NCBI GenBank assembly: GCA_963706315.1
Contig: CAVPMA010000015.1
Location: 915,744 to 979,743, forward strand
Origin: CALMEC01 sp963706315
GTDB lineage: Bacteria; Actinomycetota; Thermoleophilia; Miltoncostaeales; Miltoncostaeaceae
Length of the DNA stretch: 64,000 nt
Reading direction: 5' to 3'
Shown here: positions 24,987 to 34,110 of the stretch, piece by piece
Layout of the letters: the number at the start of each line of letters is the position of its first letter
How positions within the stretch are numbered: position 1 is the first letter of the stretch
The notes under the pieces: model-generated
Seen by the model: the letters and a program-made list of their open reading frames with translations, nothing else
Database searches by the model: none
Told to the model about the DNA's origin: nothing
Made by a program: the position numbers and the translations under genes

Positions 24987-26369
24987 TCATCGCGCAAGCT
25001 CCCCGGTGAGTGCCACGAGCGCGTCGCGGAACGGCTCGAGGGGGACCCGTGCGATGCCCGCCCCGATCTGCCCGCCATCGACGCGGTGCAGGATCCCGGT
25101 GTTGATGAGCGGCGTGGTGCCCGTTTCGAGGCACCGCCGGGCATCGACGCCGAGCGGCGTGCCCTGGCCGTCCAGCGTCGGGATGCGAAAACGCTCGCTC
25201 CTTGCGAGGCAGATGTCGTCCATCATGCGGGTCCGCTCGAGGGCGTCGGCGAGCCCGCCGCCGAGGAAGGCCGCGACACCGGGGCTTGCCGCGCTGGCAG
25301 CGCCGCCGAGGCCGGCGCATTCCACGAGCGCCGAGTCGCCGATGTCGGGTGCGGCGTCGTCGTCGCCGAAGCCCGGGCGGTAGAGCGCGTCCGCGACGAG
25401 CGGCGCCGGCGCCGTGAACCACCTGCCCGGCAGTCCGGCCAGCATGACGGCGGCGTCCACCCCGTTGCGGCTGATGAAGGTCACCAGGCTCGAGCCGCGG
25501 ATCCCGAGCGTGGACGCAAGCGCGGCCCGGCAGGCGGCGATCGTCAGCGTGAGGGCGAAATGGCCGTTCGGAGACGTCATCTGGGCGGTCGGCAGGACCG
25601 ACTGCGGTGCGTGCTCGGCCATCGCCGGGAGCACCTCGCGCATCAGGAGCATCGTGGCCGCCTGGTGGCGCATGTGGCAGTCGTCGCCCATCGCCACCGC
25701 CTGCGCGCACAGGCCGAACACGTCGATGGGCCCCCGGGCTGCGAGCGCCGCCTCGAAGCCCGGGGCGACCTCCTCCGCGAACACCCGCTGGCGGCGGATC
25801 GCCTCGGCGCTCCCGACGCCCAGCCAGAACGCGTCGCCTGGGCCGTCGCAGACCGGCGACCATGCCTCGACGCCGCTCTCCTCGTCCCGCACGACCCACA
25901 CCGCCATCGACGGCGAGATGACGCCCGTCATCGCCCCGGCGGCTCCGAGCGAGTGGCCGGGGGCGACCTCGACATCGCCGCGCGAGAGGCGGGCCTCGGC
26001 GTCGGCGGGATCGGTCGCCCATCCCTCGAGCAGGCACGCGCCGACGATCGCGTGGCGTTGCGGCGCTCCCATGCGCTCCCACGCGATCGGCGGGCCCGCG
26101 TGCAGCACGAGCCGGCCGTCGAGACCCGGGATGTGGTCCACGGCCAGGCCGGCGCCCACGAGCATCGGGCGCGCCGTCTGAAGGCGCGCCACGGCGAGCT
26201 CGTTCGCGGCCTCCACGTCGTCGCCCGCGAGGGTGGTGAGCAGGCGAACGTCGGCGGGGTCGCCCGCCGCGGGGGGGCGCCAGTCGATCGCCTCGACTGT
26301 GACGTCCTGCGCCCGCAGGGCCTCCGCCATGAGGTCCAGGCCCGCGGTGGCGACGCGTAGGCTGCCCAT
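24987..26369 (-). CDS. allG: AllG-like subunit of oxamate carbamoyltransferase (DUF1116)
   Basis: A 460-residue DUF1116 protein. Family segments are LRVATAGLDLMAEAL then DWRPPAAGD at the N terminus, TSPNGHFAL (about 275), FISRNGVDAAVMLAGLPG (about 297-314), DIGDSALVECAGLGGAASAA (about 342-361) and INTGILHRVDGGQIGAG (about 424-440). In E. coli the DUF1116 protein YlbE is AllG, one of three subunits of oxamate carbamoyltransferase. It precedes allH by 46 bases on the same strand. The ATG at 26369 touches the GTG of the divergent NitF-like gene, leaving no spacer. The substrate need not be oxalurate; FdrA/DUF1116/DUF2877 sets occur with other ureide pathways. Confidence 0.82.
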   Translation of the reverse strand: MGSLRVATAGLDLMAEALRAQDVTVEAIDWRPPAAGDPADVRLLTTLAGDDVEAANELAVARLQTARPMLVGAGLAVDHIPGLDGRLVLHAGPPIAWERMGAPQRHAIVGACLLEGWATDPADAEARLSRGDVEVAPGHSLGAAGAMTGVISPSMAVWVVRDEESGVEAWSPVCDGPGDAFWLGVGSAEAIRRQRVFAEEVAPGFEAALAARGPIDVFGLCAQAVAMGDDCHMRHQAATMLLMREVLPAMAEHAPQSVLPTAQMTSPNGHFALTLTIAACRAALASTLGIRGSSLVTFISRNGVDAAVMLAGLPGRWFTAPAPLVADALYRPGFGDDDAAPDIGDSALVECAGLGGAASAASPGVAAFLGGGLADALERTRMMDDICLARSERFRIPTLDGQGTPLGVDARRCLETGTTPLINTGILHRVDGGQIGAGIARVPLEPFRDALVALTGELAR

Positions 26370-26382
26370 GTGGCAGACCTTA
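26358..26382. promoter_or_regulatory. Possible overlapping leaderless promoters of allG and the NitF-like gene
   Basis: The two start codons touch at 26369/26370. On the plus strand TAGGCT (26358-26363) ends six bases before the GTG. On the minus strand TAAGGT (complement of 26377-26382) ends seven bases before the ATG. Both fit TANNNT -10 boxes for leaderless transcripts, each lying inside the opposite gene. No convincing -35 boxes are seen. Confidence 0.35.
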
Positions 26383-27323
26383 CCGAGCTTGCCCGCCGCG
26401 TTCGCGAGCACCCCGGGCTCCTCGCCAAGCGCGACCTGCGGCATGTGGCGGCGACGCTCGGAGGCGATGGCGACGACGCCGCGCTCATCGACATCGTGGA
26501 CCAGTACGCGGGCGTGCTCGCCGCCGAGGCGATCCGGCCGGAGCTGATCGCCGCCGATCCGAGGGTGGCGGGGATCGCAGGGGTGGTGACGGTGCTGAAC
26601 GACGTCGCCGCGACGGGCGCCAGGCCGATGGCGCTCCTGGATACGGTCGTCGGGTCCGACGAGATCGTTCGCGGGGCGCTCGAAGGGATCGCTGCGGCGG
26701 CCCGCCTCTACGGGGTGCCGGTGATGGGTGGCCACACCACCGTCCTGGAGGGGGCGCCCGCGCTCTCGACGTTCGCGGTCGGCTGGACCGGACGCCCGCT
26801 CCGGGCGGCCAACGCCCGCCCGGGCGACGCGGTCTGCCTCGCGGTCTGCCTCGACGGCGAGCTCGTGACCGGGGCCGACGGGTCGACGTTCTTCAGCCAC
26901 CTCCGCGGATCGCGTCGCGATCGCGCCGCCTCCGACCTCGCGCTGCTTGCGGAGGCCGCCGAGACGGGCGAGGCCTGGTCCGCGCGGGACGTGTCGATGC
27001 CCGGCGTCGCCGGGTCGCTGCTTCAGTTCCTCGAGAGCGCGGGCGTTCTGGGGTGCGCTCTGGACGTCGACGCGATCCCGGTCCCTCCCGGCGTCGCGCT
27101 GGAGGAGTGGATCACGACATTTCCGTCGTACGCCTTCGTGGTGTGCGGGCGTGCCGACGCCCTCGGGCGGCGGTTCGGGGCCGCCGGCCTCGCGTGCCGT
27201 CAGGTCGGCGTGCTCGACGAGACCGGTGTGCTGCGCTTGCGATCGGGTCCGGACGAGGTGGTGGTCTGGGACCTCCGCTCCGAGCCCCTGGCCGAGCTTC
27301 GGCCGGGGGAGCGAGTTGGGTGA
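26370..27323 (+). CDS. nitF: AIR synthase-related protein (sll0787/NitF-like)
   Basis: A 317-residue protein of the PurM-like/HypE fold. An N-terminal LARRVREHPGLLAKRDLRHVA helix is typical of the sll0787 family. It is followed by DDAALIDI (metal/nucleotide-binding Asp pair), GIAGVVTVLNDVAATGARPMALLD (about 68-91) and VPVMGGHTTVLEGAP (about 116-130). Such proteins bind ATP and phosphorylate or cyclise a small substrate. sll0787-type proteins belong to the Nit1C conserved neighbourhood, whose NitB, NitD and NitE relatives lie at 33.5-37.2 kb. GTG start, back to back with allG. Confidence 0.75.
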   Translation: MADLTELARRVREHPGLLAKRDLRHVAATLGGDGDDAALIDIVDQYAGVLAAEAIRPELIAADPRVAGIAGVVTVLNDVAATGARPMALLDTVVGSDEIVRGALEGIAAAARLYGVPVMGGHTTVLEGAPALSTFAVGWTGRPLRAANARPGDAVCLAVCLDGELVTGADGSTFFSHLRGSRRDRAASDLALLAEAAETGEAWSARDVSMPGVAGSLLQFLESAGVLGCALDVDAIPVPPGVALEEWITTFPSYAFVVCGRADALGRRFGAAGLACRQVGVLDETGVLRLRSGPDEVVVWDLRSEPLAELRPGERVG

Positions 27324-27328
27324 CCTCG

Positions 27329-29341
27329 TCAGACGGTCGAAGCCGCCTGTGTCTCGGACAGGCTGCGATCGGGGCAGGTGATCGGCGCCGCCCCGGCGCT
27401 GACGAGCCCGCGGAGGGCCTCGACGGCGAGGGGGCAGAACTGCCAGCCGGATTCGAGCACGCAGTCCACGAGGGCGTCGGCGACCGGTATGGCGCCCTGG
27501 TAGCAACGGTCGTTCGTCATGGCGTCCCACGCGTCGGCCAGCCCGAGGATGCGGGCGCCCTCGGGGATCCGCTCGCCGGAGAGCCCGTCGGGATAGCCGG
27601 CGCCGTCGTAGCGCTCGTGGTGGTGGCGAACCCACTCGACCTGCTCGGCGGTCAGGATCCCGTCGATCATCTCGGCGCTGAGCGTCGCGTGGCGCTTCAT
27701 GACCTTGCGTTCGTCTGCGCTGAGCTGACCGGGCTTCAGCAGGAGCGGGCCCGCGAGGCCGATCTTGCCGATGTCGCGGACGTATGCCGCCTCGCCCAGG
27801 AGGGCTGCACGGCTCAACGACCACCCGAGCTCGAGCGCGAGAAGCTCGGCGAGCTCGGACACGCGCTCCGCGCTTCCCTGCGCCGCCGGGTCCTGCGACT
27901 CGACGACCCGGGCGAGGATCTGGAGCGCCGCACGGTCGCGCCTGACGGGAGCGTCGTTCGTACGCTCGGGTGTGAGCGTCGCCCCGGCCCGCTTGGCGTC
28001 GTGGAGGGCGATCTCGGCGTACCGCACCAGATCGTGTGCGTCTGAGCCGCCCCCGGCGAGATCGCTCACGCCGACGGTGACCGAGATCGGCGGCTCGCCG
28101 TGGGTGTCGATGTGGGCGATCGCCGCGAGGGCACGGCCGGCGGCGTCGTGCGCCCCGGATGCGTCGGCCCCGGGGAGCACCCAGCCGAAGGCGCCCGCCC
28201 GGAGCCGGCCGAGCGTGTCGCCGCCCCGGATGACCCGGCCGAGGCGTTCCGCGACCTGGAGCAGCGTGTGCTCGTCGAGCTCGGAGCCGGCCTCGGGGTC
28301 GACCTCTCGGAACTGGTCGAGCTCGAGCGCGACGAACGCGACGTTGCCGTCCGCAGCCCGCGCGGCCTCGACGTCCGCCGCCACACGGCGGTCCAGCTCG
28401 TCCCGCCCGGCGAAGCCGGTCAGGGGATCGCGTGCGGGTGCGGTGCGCGCCCGCTCGTCCATCGTGCCGATCGCAAGCGCGAGCCTCGCGAGGGTGGCGA
28501 AGCAGGTGAGCTCCTCCTGCGCTTCGGCGCGGGTCGACCGCCCTGCCGCGGTGTTCGTCTGGAGCACGCCCCACCGGCGCGCGCCGAACCGCACGTCCGC
28601 CGACAGCGCCGTGCCGCCGGACTGCCTCGGATCGAAGCCGGGCTTCGCCCACACGCCCATCATCGTCGCGCCGCCATCGTCGATCCGCGCGATCCGGGCG
28701 GCGTCGGCGCCGACCAGCATCGCAGCCTCCTCGGCGATGAGCTGGTACACCTGGCTCGCGGGGGTCTCGGAGGAGACGGCGGCCGCGACGCGCTCCATCG
28801 CCGCCTCGCAGCGGATGAGCCCGGCGGCCGTGGTGTCGTGCTCCGGAGCGGCAGGGGTATTGACCAGCTCACGGATGGTGGCGGCGAAGCCGATCGAGAT
28901 GCCGTCCGCGTCGCGAAGCGGGGCGATCGCGACCGACGCCTCGAAGCTCTCACCGCCCGCGCGGCAGAACGTCAGCTGGCAGGAGCCGCCCTCCGCGAAC
29001 TCACCCTCCAGCAGCTCCGCGATCGCACTGGCGTTGCGCTCGGCATCCGCGTGCGCCCAGAAGGGGTACGGGGTCCGGCTGCCGAGGAGCCGGAGCCGGT
29101 GGAACCCGGTCATGTCGCAGAGCACGGTGTTGACGTCGACGATCCTGCCGCGCTCGTCGACGGTGACGAGCCCGTCCTGGATCGAGGCGATCACCGCGGA
29201 CGCGTGCTTCGCCGCCCGTCGGGCCGAGAGGTGCTCGAGGGCGACGCGCGCGTTGTGGTCCGGCGCCTGCCGGCGGCTGCGGGCGGTGGTGGGCTCCCAC
29301 ACGCCCCTGCTCGTCTGCCGCATGTCGTCGTGACCCGCCAT
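27329..29341 (-). CDS. PAS-GAF-GGDEF-HD-GYP signalling protein with degenerate catalytic motifs
   Basis: A 670-residue multi-domain protein without membrane spans. It has a PAS domain (about residues 45-165: IIASIQDGLVTVDERGRIVDVN-like pattern), a GAF domain (about 175-300), a GGDEF-like domain (about 310-470) and HD-GYP (about 485-650). The GGDEF active loop is RAGAFGWVLPG, so diguanylate cyclase activity is unlikely. In HD-GYP the HD pair reads YVRDIGKI with Arg replacing the first His, while HHERYDGAGYP is intact. It may sense a ligand or bind c-di-GMP rather than turn it over. It is divergent from a two-component system. Confidence 0.85.
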   Translation of the reverse strand: MAGHDDMRQTSRGVWEPTTARSRRQAPDHNARVALEHLSARRAAKHASAVIASIQDGLVTVDERGRIVDVNTVLCDMTGFHRLRLLGSRTPYPFWAHADAERNASAIAELLEGEFAEGGSCQLTFCRAGGESFEASVAIAPLRDADGISIGFAATIRELVNTPAAPEHDTTAAGLIRCEAAMERVAAAVSSETPASQVYQLIAEEAAMLVGADAARIARIDDGGATMMGVWAKPGFDPRQSGGTALSADVRFGARRWGVLQTNTAAGRSTRAEAQEELTCFATLARLALAIGTMDERARTAPARDPLTGFAGRDELDRRVAADVEAARAADGNVAFVALELDQFREVDPEAGSELDEHTLLQVAERLGRVIRGGDTLGRLRAGAFGWVLPGADASGAHDAAGRALAAIAHIDTHGEPPISVTVGVSDLAGGGSDAHDLVRYAEIALHDAKRAGATLTPERTNDAPVRRDRAALQILARVVESQDPAAQGSAERVSELAELLALELGWSLSRAALLGEAAYVRDIGKIGLAGPLLLKPGQLSADERKVMKRHATLSAEMIDGILTAEQVEWVRHHHERYDGAGYPDGLSGERIPEGARILGLADAWDAMTNDRCYQGAIPVADALVDCVLESGWQFCPLAVEALRGLVSAGAAPITCPDRSLSETQAASTV

Positions 29342-29531
29342 CGCAATCGACCTCTGGTTCGAAGATGCTCGAAGACCCTTGCATTCAAAGTGTCGGAACC
29401 GCGGTCACTTCCGAACATCCGTGGAACGGGAGCCGTTCGGTATGAATTTGGTTGCGAACGCCCTCAGCCTCCTGTGTTTGGCTGCCGATACAGACCCAGA
29501 CTGACCACGCGACAGGCAGGTCTTGACGGAA

Positions 29532-30266
29532 ATGCCAGAGACGACCCCGGGGCGCAACGCGCCGATCCTCGTCGTGGACGACGAGGAAGACATCCGCCTC
29601 CTCGTTCGGGAGGCGCTCGAGCGTGAAGGCCACGAGACGATCGAGGCAACCGACGGTCGAACGGCGCTCAGGTGGCTGTACGAGCTCCATCCCCGGCTGG
29701 TCGTCCTGGACGTGATGATGCCGGAGCTCGATGGCTGGCAGACACTGGAGCGCATCCGTGACGTCTCCGACGTGCCGGTCATCCTCCTCACGGCCCGCGC
29801 GCTCGAATGGGAGCGCACCCGGGGCCTCCGCGGCGGCGCCGACGACTACATGACCAAGCCGTTCTCGCCGATGGAGCTCGCCGCGCGGGTCGATGCCCTG
29901 CTGCGCCGGACAGGCGGCCGGGAGACCGAGCGTCCCGGCGTGTACGACGACGGGTTCGTCCGGATCGACTTCGCCCAGCGCCAGGTCGTCGTCGGGGGCG
30001 CACCAGTGCGCCTCACGCCCCTGGAGTTCCGGTTGCTCACCGCGTTCACCGAGAATCGCGACCAGGTGCTGGACCGGGATCGACTCCTGACGATGGTCTG
30101 GGGGAGCCGCACGGCGGTCTTCCCGGATCAGGTCAAGGTGTATGTGGGGTACCTGCGGCGGAAGATCGGCGTCAGGGCGGACGGCTCGTCACCCATCGAG
30201 ACCGTCCGGGGTTTCGGGTACATCTACCGTGCGGGGCCCGGTCCGACCGAGGTTCAGGCCGCCTGA
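29532..30266 (+). CDS. OmpR/PhoB-type response regulator
   Basis: A 244-residue regulator. The receiver domain (about residues 10-125) has the acidic pair DDEED, phospho-acceptor D60 in VVLDVMMPE, and K109 in MTKPFSP. The C-terminal winged helix (about 140-235) has LTPLEFRLLTAF and ETVRGFGYIY. It is encoded with the histidine kinase downstream (one base between stop and start). An in-frame TTG at 29523 is an alternative start. Confidence 0.94.
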   Translation: MPETTPGRNAPILVVDDEEDIRLLVREALEREGHETIEATDGRTALRWLYELHPRLVVLDVMMPELDGWQTLERIRDVSDVPVILLTARALEWERTRGLRGGADDYMTKPFSPMELAARVDALLRRTGGRETERPGVYDDGFVRIDFAQRQVVVGGAPVRLTPLEFRLLTAFTENRDQVLDRDRLLTMVWGSRTAVFPDQVKVYVGYLRRKIGVRADGSSPIETVRGFGYIYRAGPGPTEVQAA

Positions 30267-30267
30267 C

Positions 30268-31659
30268 GTGAAGCGCGCGCCAAAGCGTCCGGACGCGACC
30301 CCGGCGGCGGGCGTGGCGGACGAGGCCGAGCTCGAGCGGCTGCTCCGCACCGAACGCGAGTCGCGAGCTGCCGTTGAGCAGGCCAACCGGGAGCTCCTCG
30401 AACGCAACGAGGCGCTCCGCGCCGCGCAGCGGCGCTTCTACGAGCGCACGCAGATGCTCCGCGCCCTTGCGGATCTCGCCGACGACGTGATGTTCGTGGT
30501 CGACGCGGAGGGGCGCTACCGGATGATCAACAACGCGGGAGCGCGCCTTGCCGGCGCACTTCCGGTCGACGTGGTCGGTGCGGCGTACGAGGCCTTCCTC
30601 CCGCTCGACGTCGCCGAGCGCGCGCGCGCCAGCGACCTCGAGGTGATGCGGACCGGCCGCAGCGTCGTCGACGAGGAGGCGGTGGAGACCCCTGAGGGCA
30701 CCCGACATGTCATCACGACCCGTGCGCCATGGGTTGTCGACGGTCAGACGATCGGGGTGGTCGGAATCGCCCGGGCCATGGAGGAGCTCGGCGGTGCCGA
30801 CCGCGACCGCGGCCGCCTGCTGGCGGAGGCGCGCGCCGCGGAGTCGTCGACGCGGACGGCGCTGAAGCGACTGGCGGAGCAGAACGCGCGGCTCCAGGAG
30901 CTCGACCGCGCCAAAGACGAGATGGTCGCGCTGGTCTCCCACGACCTGCGAACTCCGCTCACATCGATCCGCGGCTATACCGAGCTGCTCATGACGGGCC
31001 AGGGCATCGACGAGCGCGGGCGGCGCTTCCTCGAGGTCATCGACCGCAACAGTCGCAGACTGCTCGACCTCGTCGACGATCTCCTGGTGGTCGCGCAGCA
31101 CAACGTTGGCGCGTTCAGCGTGACGGTCGAGGAGCTGGACCTCGCCGAGTTGGTGGCCGAGGCGCTCGTGGCCTTCGCCCCCGCCGCGGCCGAGAAGCAG
31201 ATCACCCTCGTGGAGCGGGTCTCCGGTGCAGGCGTCGTCGTCGGCGACCGCACCCGCCTGGGCCGCATGCTCGACAACCTCGTTGGCAACGCCATCAAGT
31301 ACACGCAGGCCGGCGGCGTCGTCGAGGTGTCGCTCGCGATGGCCCACGAACGCGCCATCCTGCGCGTCCGGGACAACGGGCCGGGGATCGCGCTGGAGGA
31401 GCAGCAGCAGATCTTCGACCACTTCGCGCGAGCGCGGGACGCCGGCGACGGCGGGCTTCGCGGGATCGGCCTCGGACTCGCGATCGCGCGGGCGATCGCC
31501 GAGGCGCATTCCGGCACCATCGGGCTCGACAGCTCCCCGGGCACCGGTGCGACGTTCTGGGTGGACCTCCCCGTCGCCGGACCGGCGGGGCCCGATGAAC
31601 GTCCCGCCCCTGCGGAGGAAGCTGCCGCCGGCCGGGCGTCGGCATCGCTCAGCGCGTGA
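30268..31659 (+). CDS. Cytoplasmic PAS-domain sensor histidine kinase
   Basis: A 463-residue kinase with no membrane spans. An N-terminal coiled coil (about 18-60) precedes a PAS domain (about 62-175, MFVVDAEGRYRMINNAG), a second coiled coil, HisKA with phospho-acceptor H225 in VSHDLRTPLTSI, and HATPase_c with N box DNLVGNAIKY, G1 DNGPGI and G2 GIGLGLAIA. It probably senses an intracellular signal and phosphorylates the response regulator immediately upstream. GTG start at 30268. Its 3' end overlaps the convergent L,D-transpeptidase gene by 11 bases. Confidence 0.93.
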   Translation: MKRAPKRPDATPAAGVADEAELERLLRTERESRAAVEQANRELLERNEALRAAQRRFYERTQMLRALADLADDVMFVVDAEGRYRMINNAGARLAGALPVDVVGAAYEAFLPLDVAERARASDLEVMRTGRSVVDEEAVETPEGTRHVITTRAPWVVDGQTIGVVGIARAMEELGGADRDRGRLLAEARAAESSTRTALKRLAEQNARLQELDRAKDEMVALVSHDLRTPLTSIRGYTELLMTGQGIDERGRRFLEVIDRNSRRLLDLVDDLLVVAQHNVGAFSVTVEELDLAELVAEALVAFAPAAAEKQITLVERVSGAGVVVGDRTRLGRMLDNLVGNAIKYTQAGGVVEVSLAMAHERAILRVRDNGPGIALEEQQQIFDHFARARDAGDGGLRGIGLGLAIARAIAEAHSGTIGLDSSPGTGATFWVDLPVAGPAGPDERPAPAEEAAAGRASASLSA

Positions 31660-32440
31660 CGATCACCGGCGTGCCGGGCTCGACCGCCTGGAACACGGTC
31701 GTGAGCGCTGCATCCCCGAGGATGATGCATCCGTGACTCGAGGCACGTCCGACGCGCCCGAGCGAGCCGCTGCCATGGATCGCGATCTGGCCGTCGCCGC
31801 CGTTGAAGCGCGTGAGCACAGTCGAATGCGCCGTGAGCGTCACGACGAACCGGCCGTAGGTTTCCCGATCGGCTGCGGGGGTCATGACGGTGTCTTCCAC
31901 CGCGAAGGTACCGGTGGGCGTCGGCGTCACGGCCCGGCCGATGCCGGCCGGGTACGTCGAGACGCGCCGCTCGTCGCGCCAGATCTCGAGGCGCCGACTG
32001 TCGAGGCGGACGACGATCCGGGTGGTCGTCGTCGCGAGATGAACGGATTCGGCCGGCACCCACGCGGAGCTCGTGTTCGGCCGCTCGGCGATCTGCACCC
32101 GGACCCAATCGCGCCCACGGGCGTCGCGCGCCGCCGCGGTCGCGAGGAACCGCGCCGGGGCGGTCGAGTAGGGCGTGTACGAGCGGAGGATCGTCCGCAC
32201 CGCCGCGTCGGGCCTCGGGGCCACGCGGGCCTTGACGGTGGCCAGCACCTCGGCCGTCCACGCCGCGGATACCGGCGTGCGGATCGACGCGGGCGTCTGC
32301 CATGTCCGTACCTCGTTCAGCGAGATTGGGCTCGCACCGCCCGGTGACGCTGCGGCGAGCATCCCGGCGGCCAGCATCGCGGGGAAGAGGTGGCGCAAGA
32401 TCGTCGTGAGTCGGACGGCGCGCTGGGGCAGACGGGGCAT
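31649..32440 (-). CDS. Secreted L,D-transpeptidase (YkuD domain)
   Basis: A 263-residue exported protein with signal peptide (HLFPAMLAAGMLAAASPGGA). A possible SH3-like segment lies at about residues 60-130. The YkuD domain (about 140-263) has the catalytic IAIHGSGSLGRVGRASSHGC, with nucleophile C238. These enzymes make 3-3 peptidoglycan cross-links or anchor proteins to the wall. The arrangement of His, Ser/His and Gly-Cys is intact, so activity is expected. Confidence 0.92.
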   Translation of the reverse strand: MPRLPQRAVRLTTILRHLFPAMLAAGMLAAASPGGASPISLNEVRTWQTPASIRTPVSAAWTAEVLATVKARVAPRPDAAVRTILRSYTPYSTAPARFLATAAARDARGRDWVRVQIAERPNTSSAWVPAESVHLATTTTRIVVRLDSRRLEIWRDERRVSTYPAGIGRAVTPTPTGTFAVEDTVMTPAADRETYGRFVVTLTAHSTVLTRFNGGDGQIAIHGSGSLGRVGRASSHGCIILGDAALTTVFQAVEPGTPVIVTR

Positions 32441-32683
32441 GGGCGATCTCCGGATCGACGCTCGGTGGGGGGCGCCGGGATCGCTGCCCGGGCATCATTT
32501 GCATCGGCGGGCGCCGTCGCTGCCCTGGGGGGCGGCTGCGGACGGATTCCGTTGGAATCCGGTATGAGGCGTTGGCGGCGGGAGCCGCCGACAAGGCTCA
32601 GGCGGTTTGGCGCCGGGAGGCCCCGGTGTCACTACGAGAGCGAACGTGGAGGACGGCGCCGCCGGGGCGGTGAACCTCGACCG

Positions 32684-33487
32684 TTACGCCGAACGCGACG
32701 AGTGGGTGCGACAGAACTCGCGCACGGCCTCGTTGAACTGCTCGGGCCGCTCGAGGTTGCTGCCATGGCCGCAGCCCGGGATCACGACGAGCTCGGTCTC
32801 CGGGATCGCTTCCTCGAACTGGCGCGCGACGGTGAGCGGCGAGCGAGCATCCAGCTCGCCCCAGATCAGCAGGGTCGGCACCGCGATGCGAGGCAGCAGG
32901 TCGCGCTGGTCGGTCTCGGCCATCACGGACAGCTGTATCCCGAGGCTTGCGGGGCGGACGTCACCGGCGATCGCGTCGAGCAGCGGGACGAACTCAGCCG
33001 GCGGGTCCCCGGCGAACAACCCGGGAAGGGTGGGGTCGAACGCCGCGGCCGGCGCGGCGAGCATCTCGCGCGTGCGCGCAACCCGGGCCTGCAACTCGTC
33101 CTCGGGCAGCGAGCCCTTCCAGCCGGCATACGTGTCGGCGAGGATCAGCGTCGCCACGAGCCCGGGATGATGGCGGTAGAGCTCCAGCGCGAGGGTGCCG
33201 CCCCAGGAGCGGCCGGCAACGTGGGCCGGCCCGAGCGCAAGGACCTCGATCAGCGCCGCGAGGCAGTTCGCGTAGTCGGCCAGGCCGAAGTTCACCGGCA
33301 CGTCCGCGGAGCGGCCTGCACCCGGCTCGTCCCACGCGACGACCGTGAACTCGTCGGCGAGGAGGGCGAGCTGCGGCTGCCACAGGCGGCCGTCCTCGGC
33401 GGCTCCGTGCACGAAGACGAGCGGGGGCCCCTCGCCGACGCGTTCGTAGGCGATCTCGAGCCCGTTCGCCCGGACAACCTCCACCAT
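32684..33487 (-). CDS. Alpha/beta hydrolase
   Basis: A 267-residue alpha/beta hydrolase: oxyanion region LVFVHGAAED (about residues 23-32), nucleophile elbow GRSWGG with S94, acid in WGELDARSP, and the catalytic His in PGCGHGSNLE. The substrate is unknown. It lies on the same strand as and just downstream of the NitE-NitD-amidohydrolase genes (65-base gap), so it may be the last gene of that operon. A lid-like insertion is seen around residues 120-170. Confidence 0.88.
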   Translation of the reverse strand: MVEVVRANGLEIAYERVGEGPPLVFVHGAAEDGRLWQPQLALLADEFTVVAWDEPGAGRSADVPVNFGLADYANCLAALIEVLALGPAHVAGRSWGGTLALELYRHHPGLVATLILADTYAGWKGSLPEDELQARVARTREMLAAPAAAFDPTLPGLFAGDPPAEFVPLLDAIAGDVRPASLGIQLSVMAETDQRDLLPRIAVPTLLIWGELDARSPLTVARQFEEAIPETELVVIPGCGHGSNLERPEQFNEAVREFCRTHSSRSA

Positions 33488-33552
33488 CCGACCCTACACG
33501 TGGATCAGGGCCGGGCCGGATGGCCCGCAGACAGCCACCCTGTAAGCGCCTC

Positions 33553-34110
33553 CTAGGCCGGGAGGCCCTGGCCTGCCGCGACGGACGGATCCCCGCCGGC
33601 TCCGAGCGCCCAGGCGTAGGTCTCCTCGGCGAAGGCCGGCTCGGCCCCCGAGAGGGGGATCGTCATTCGCTGGTGAGGCACGCCGCGGTACTCGATGAGC
33701 CCGCCCACGCGCTCCCACCCGAGGAACCGGAAGAGCGGCACGATCGGCGCCTGGATGCGGGCGATCATGAGGTGCCCGCCGAGCGCACCGGCGGTGGCGA
33801 CTGCGCAGCGCACGAGCGTTCCGCCCGCGCGGAGCTGACGGGCCCTGCTCGAGACCGCCAGGCGGTCGCCCTGCCAGAGACCGGCCTCGTCGAGCGGGTA
33901 CAGGCGTACCGCCCCGAGGACATCGCCGGCGGAGACCGCCACGATGTGCAGGGCGGTCTCGTCCCAGTGGTCGCGGTCGGTGCCGTCGAAGAGGCCTTGC
34001 TCCTCGACGAACACCTCCTCGCGGACGCGGAAGTGCCCGGCGAGCTCTTCGCGCGTCCGGGCAAGCCGGACCTCGAGGCCCGTCTCAGGCCGTGGCCGGG
34101 ACCGGGTCAC
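33553..34110 (-). CDS. nitE: GNAT acetyltransferase, MSMEG_0567/Sll0786 family (NitE-like)
   Basis: A 185-residue GNAT-fold protein. An N-terminal LARTREELAGHFRVREEVFVEEQGLF segment (in two parts about residues 15-40) is followed by VLGAVRLYPLDEAGLWQGDRLAV, ALGGHLMIARIQAPIVPLFRFLGW and HQRMTIPL. The REEVFVEEQG pattern with a GDRLAV motif is typical of the MSMEG_0567/Sll0786 family of the Nit1C neighbourhood. The acyl acceptor is unknown. It overlaps the radical SAM gene by 26 bases. Confidence 0.8.
   Translation of the reverse strand: MTRSRPRPETGLEVRLARTREELAGHFRVREEVFVEEQGLFDGTDRDHWDETALHIVAVSAGDVLGAVRLYPLDEAGLWQGDRLAVSSRARQLRAGGTLVRCAVATAGALGGHLMIARIQAPIVPLFRFLGWERVGGLIEYRGVPHQRMTIPLSGAEPAFAEETYAWALGAGGDPSVAAGQGLPA

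Noticed and set aside
26370..28652. Very long minus-strand frame continuing upstream of allG
   Set aside because: The part beyond 26369 is Arg/Gly-rich shadow of the NitF-like and signalling genes; AllG family sequence starts at the ATG.
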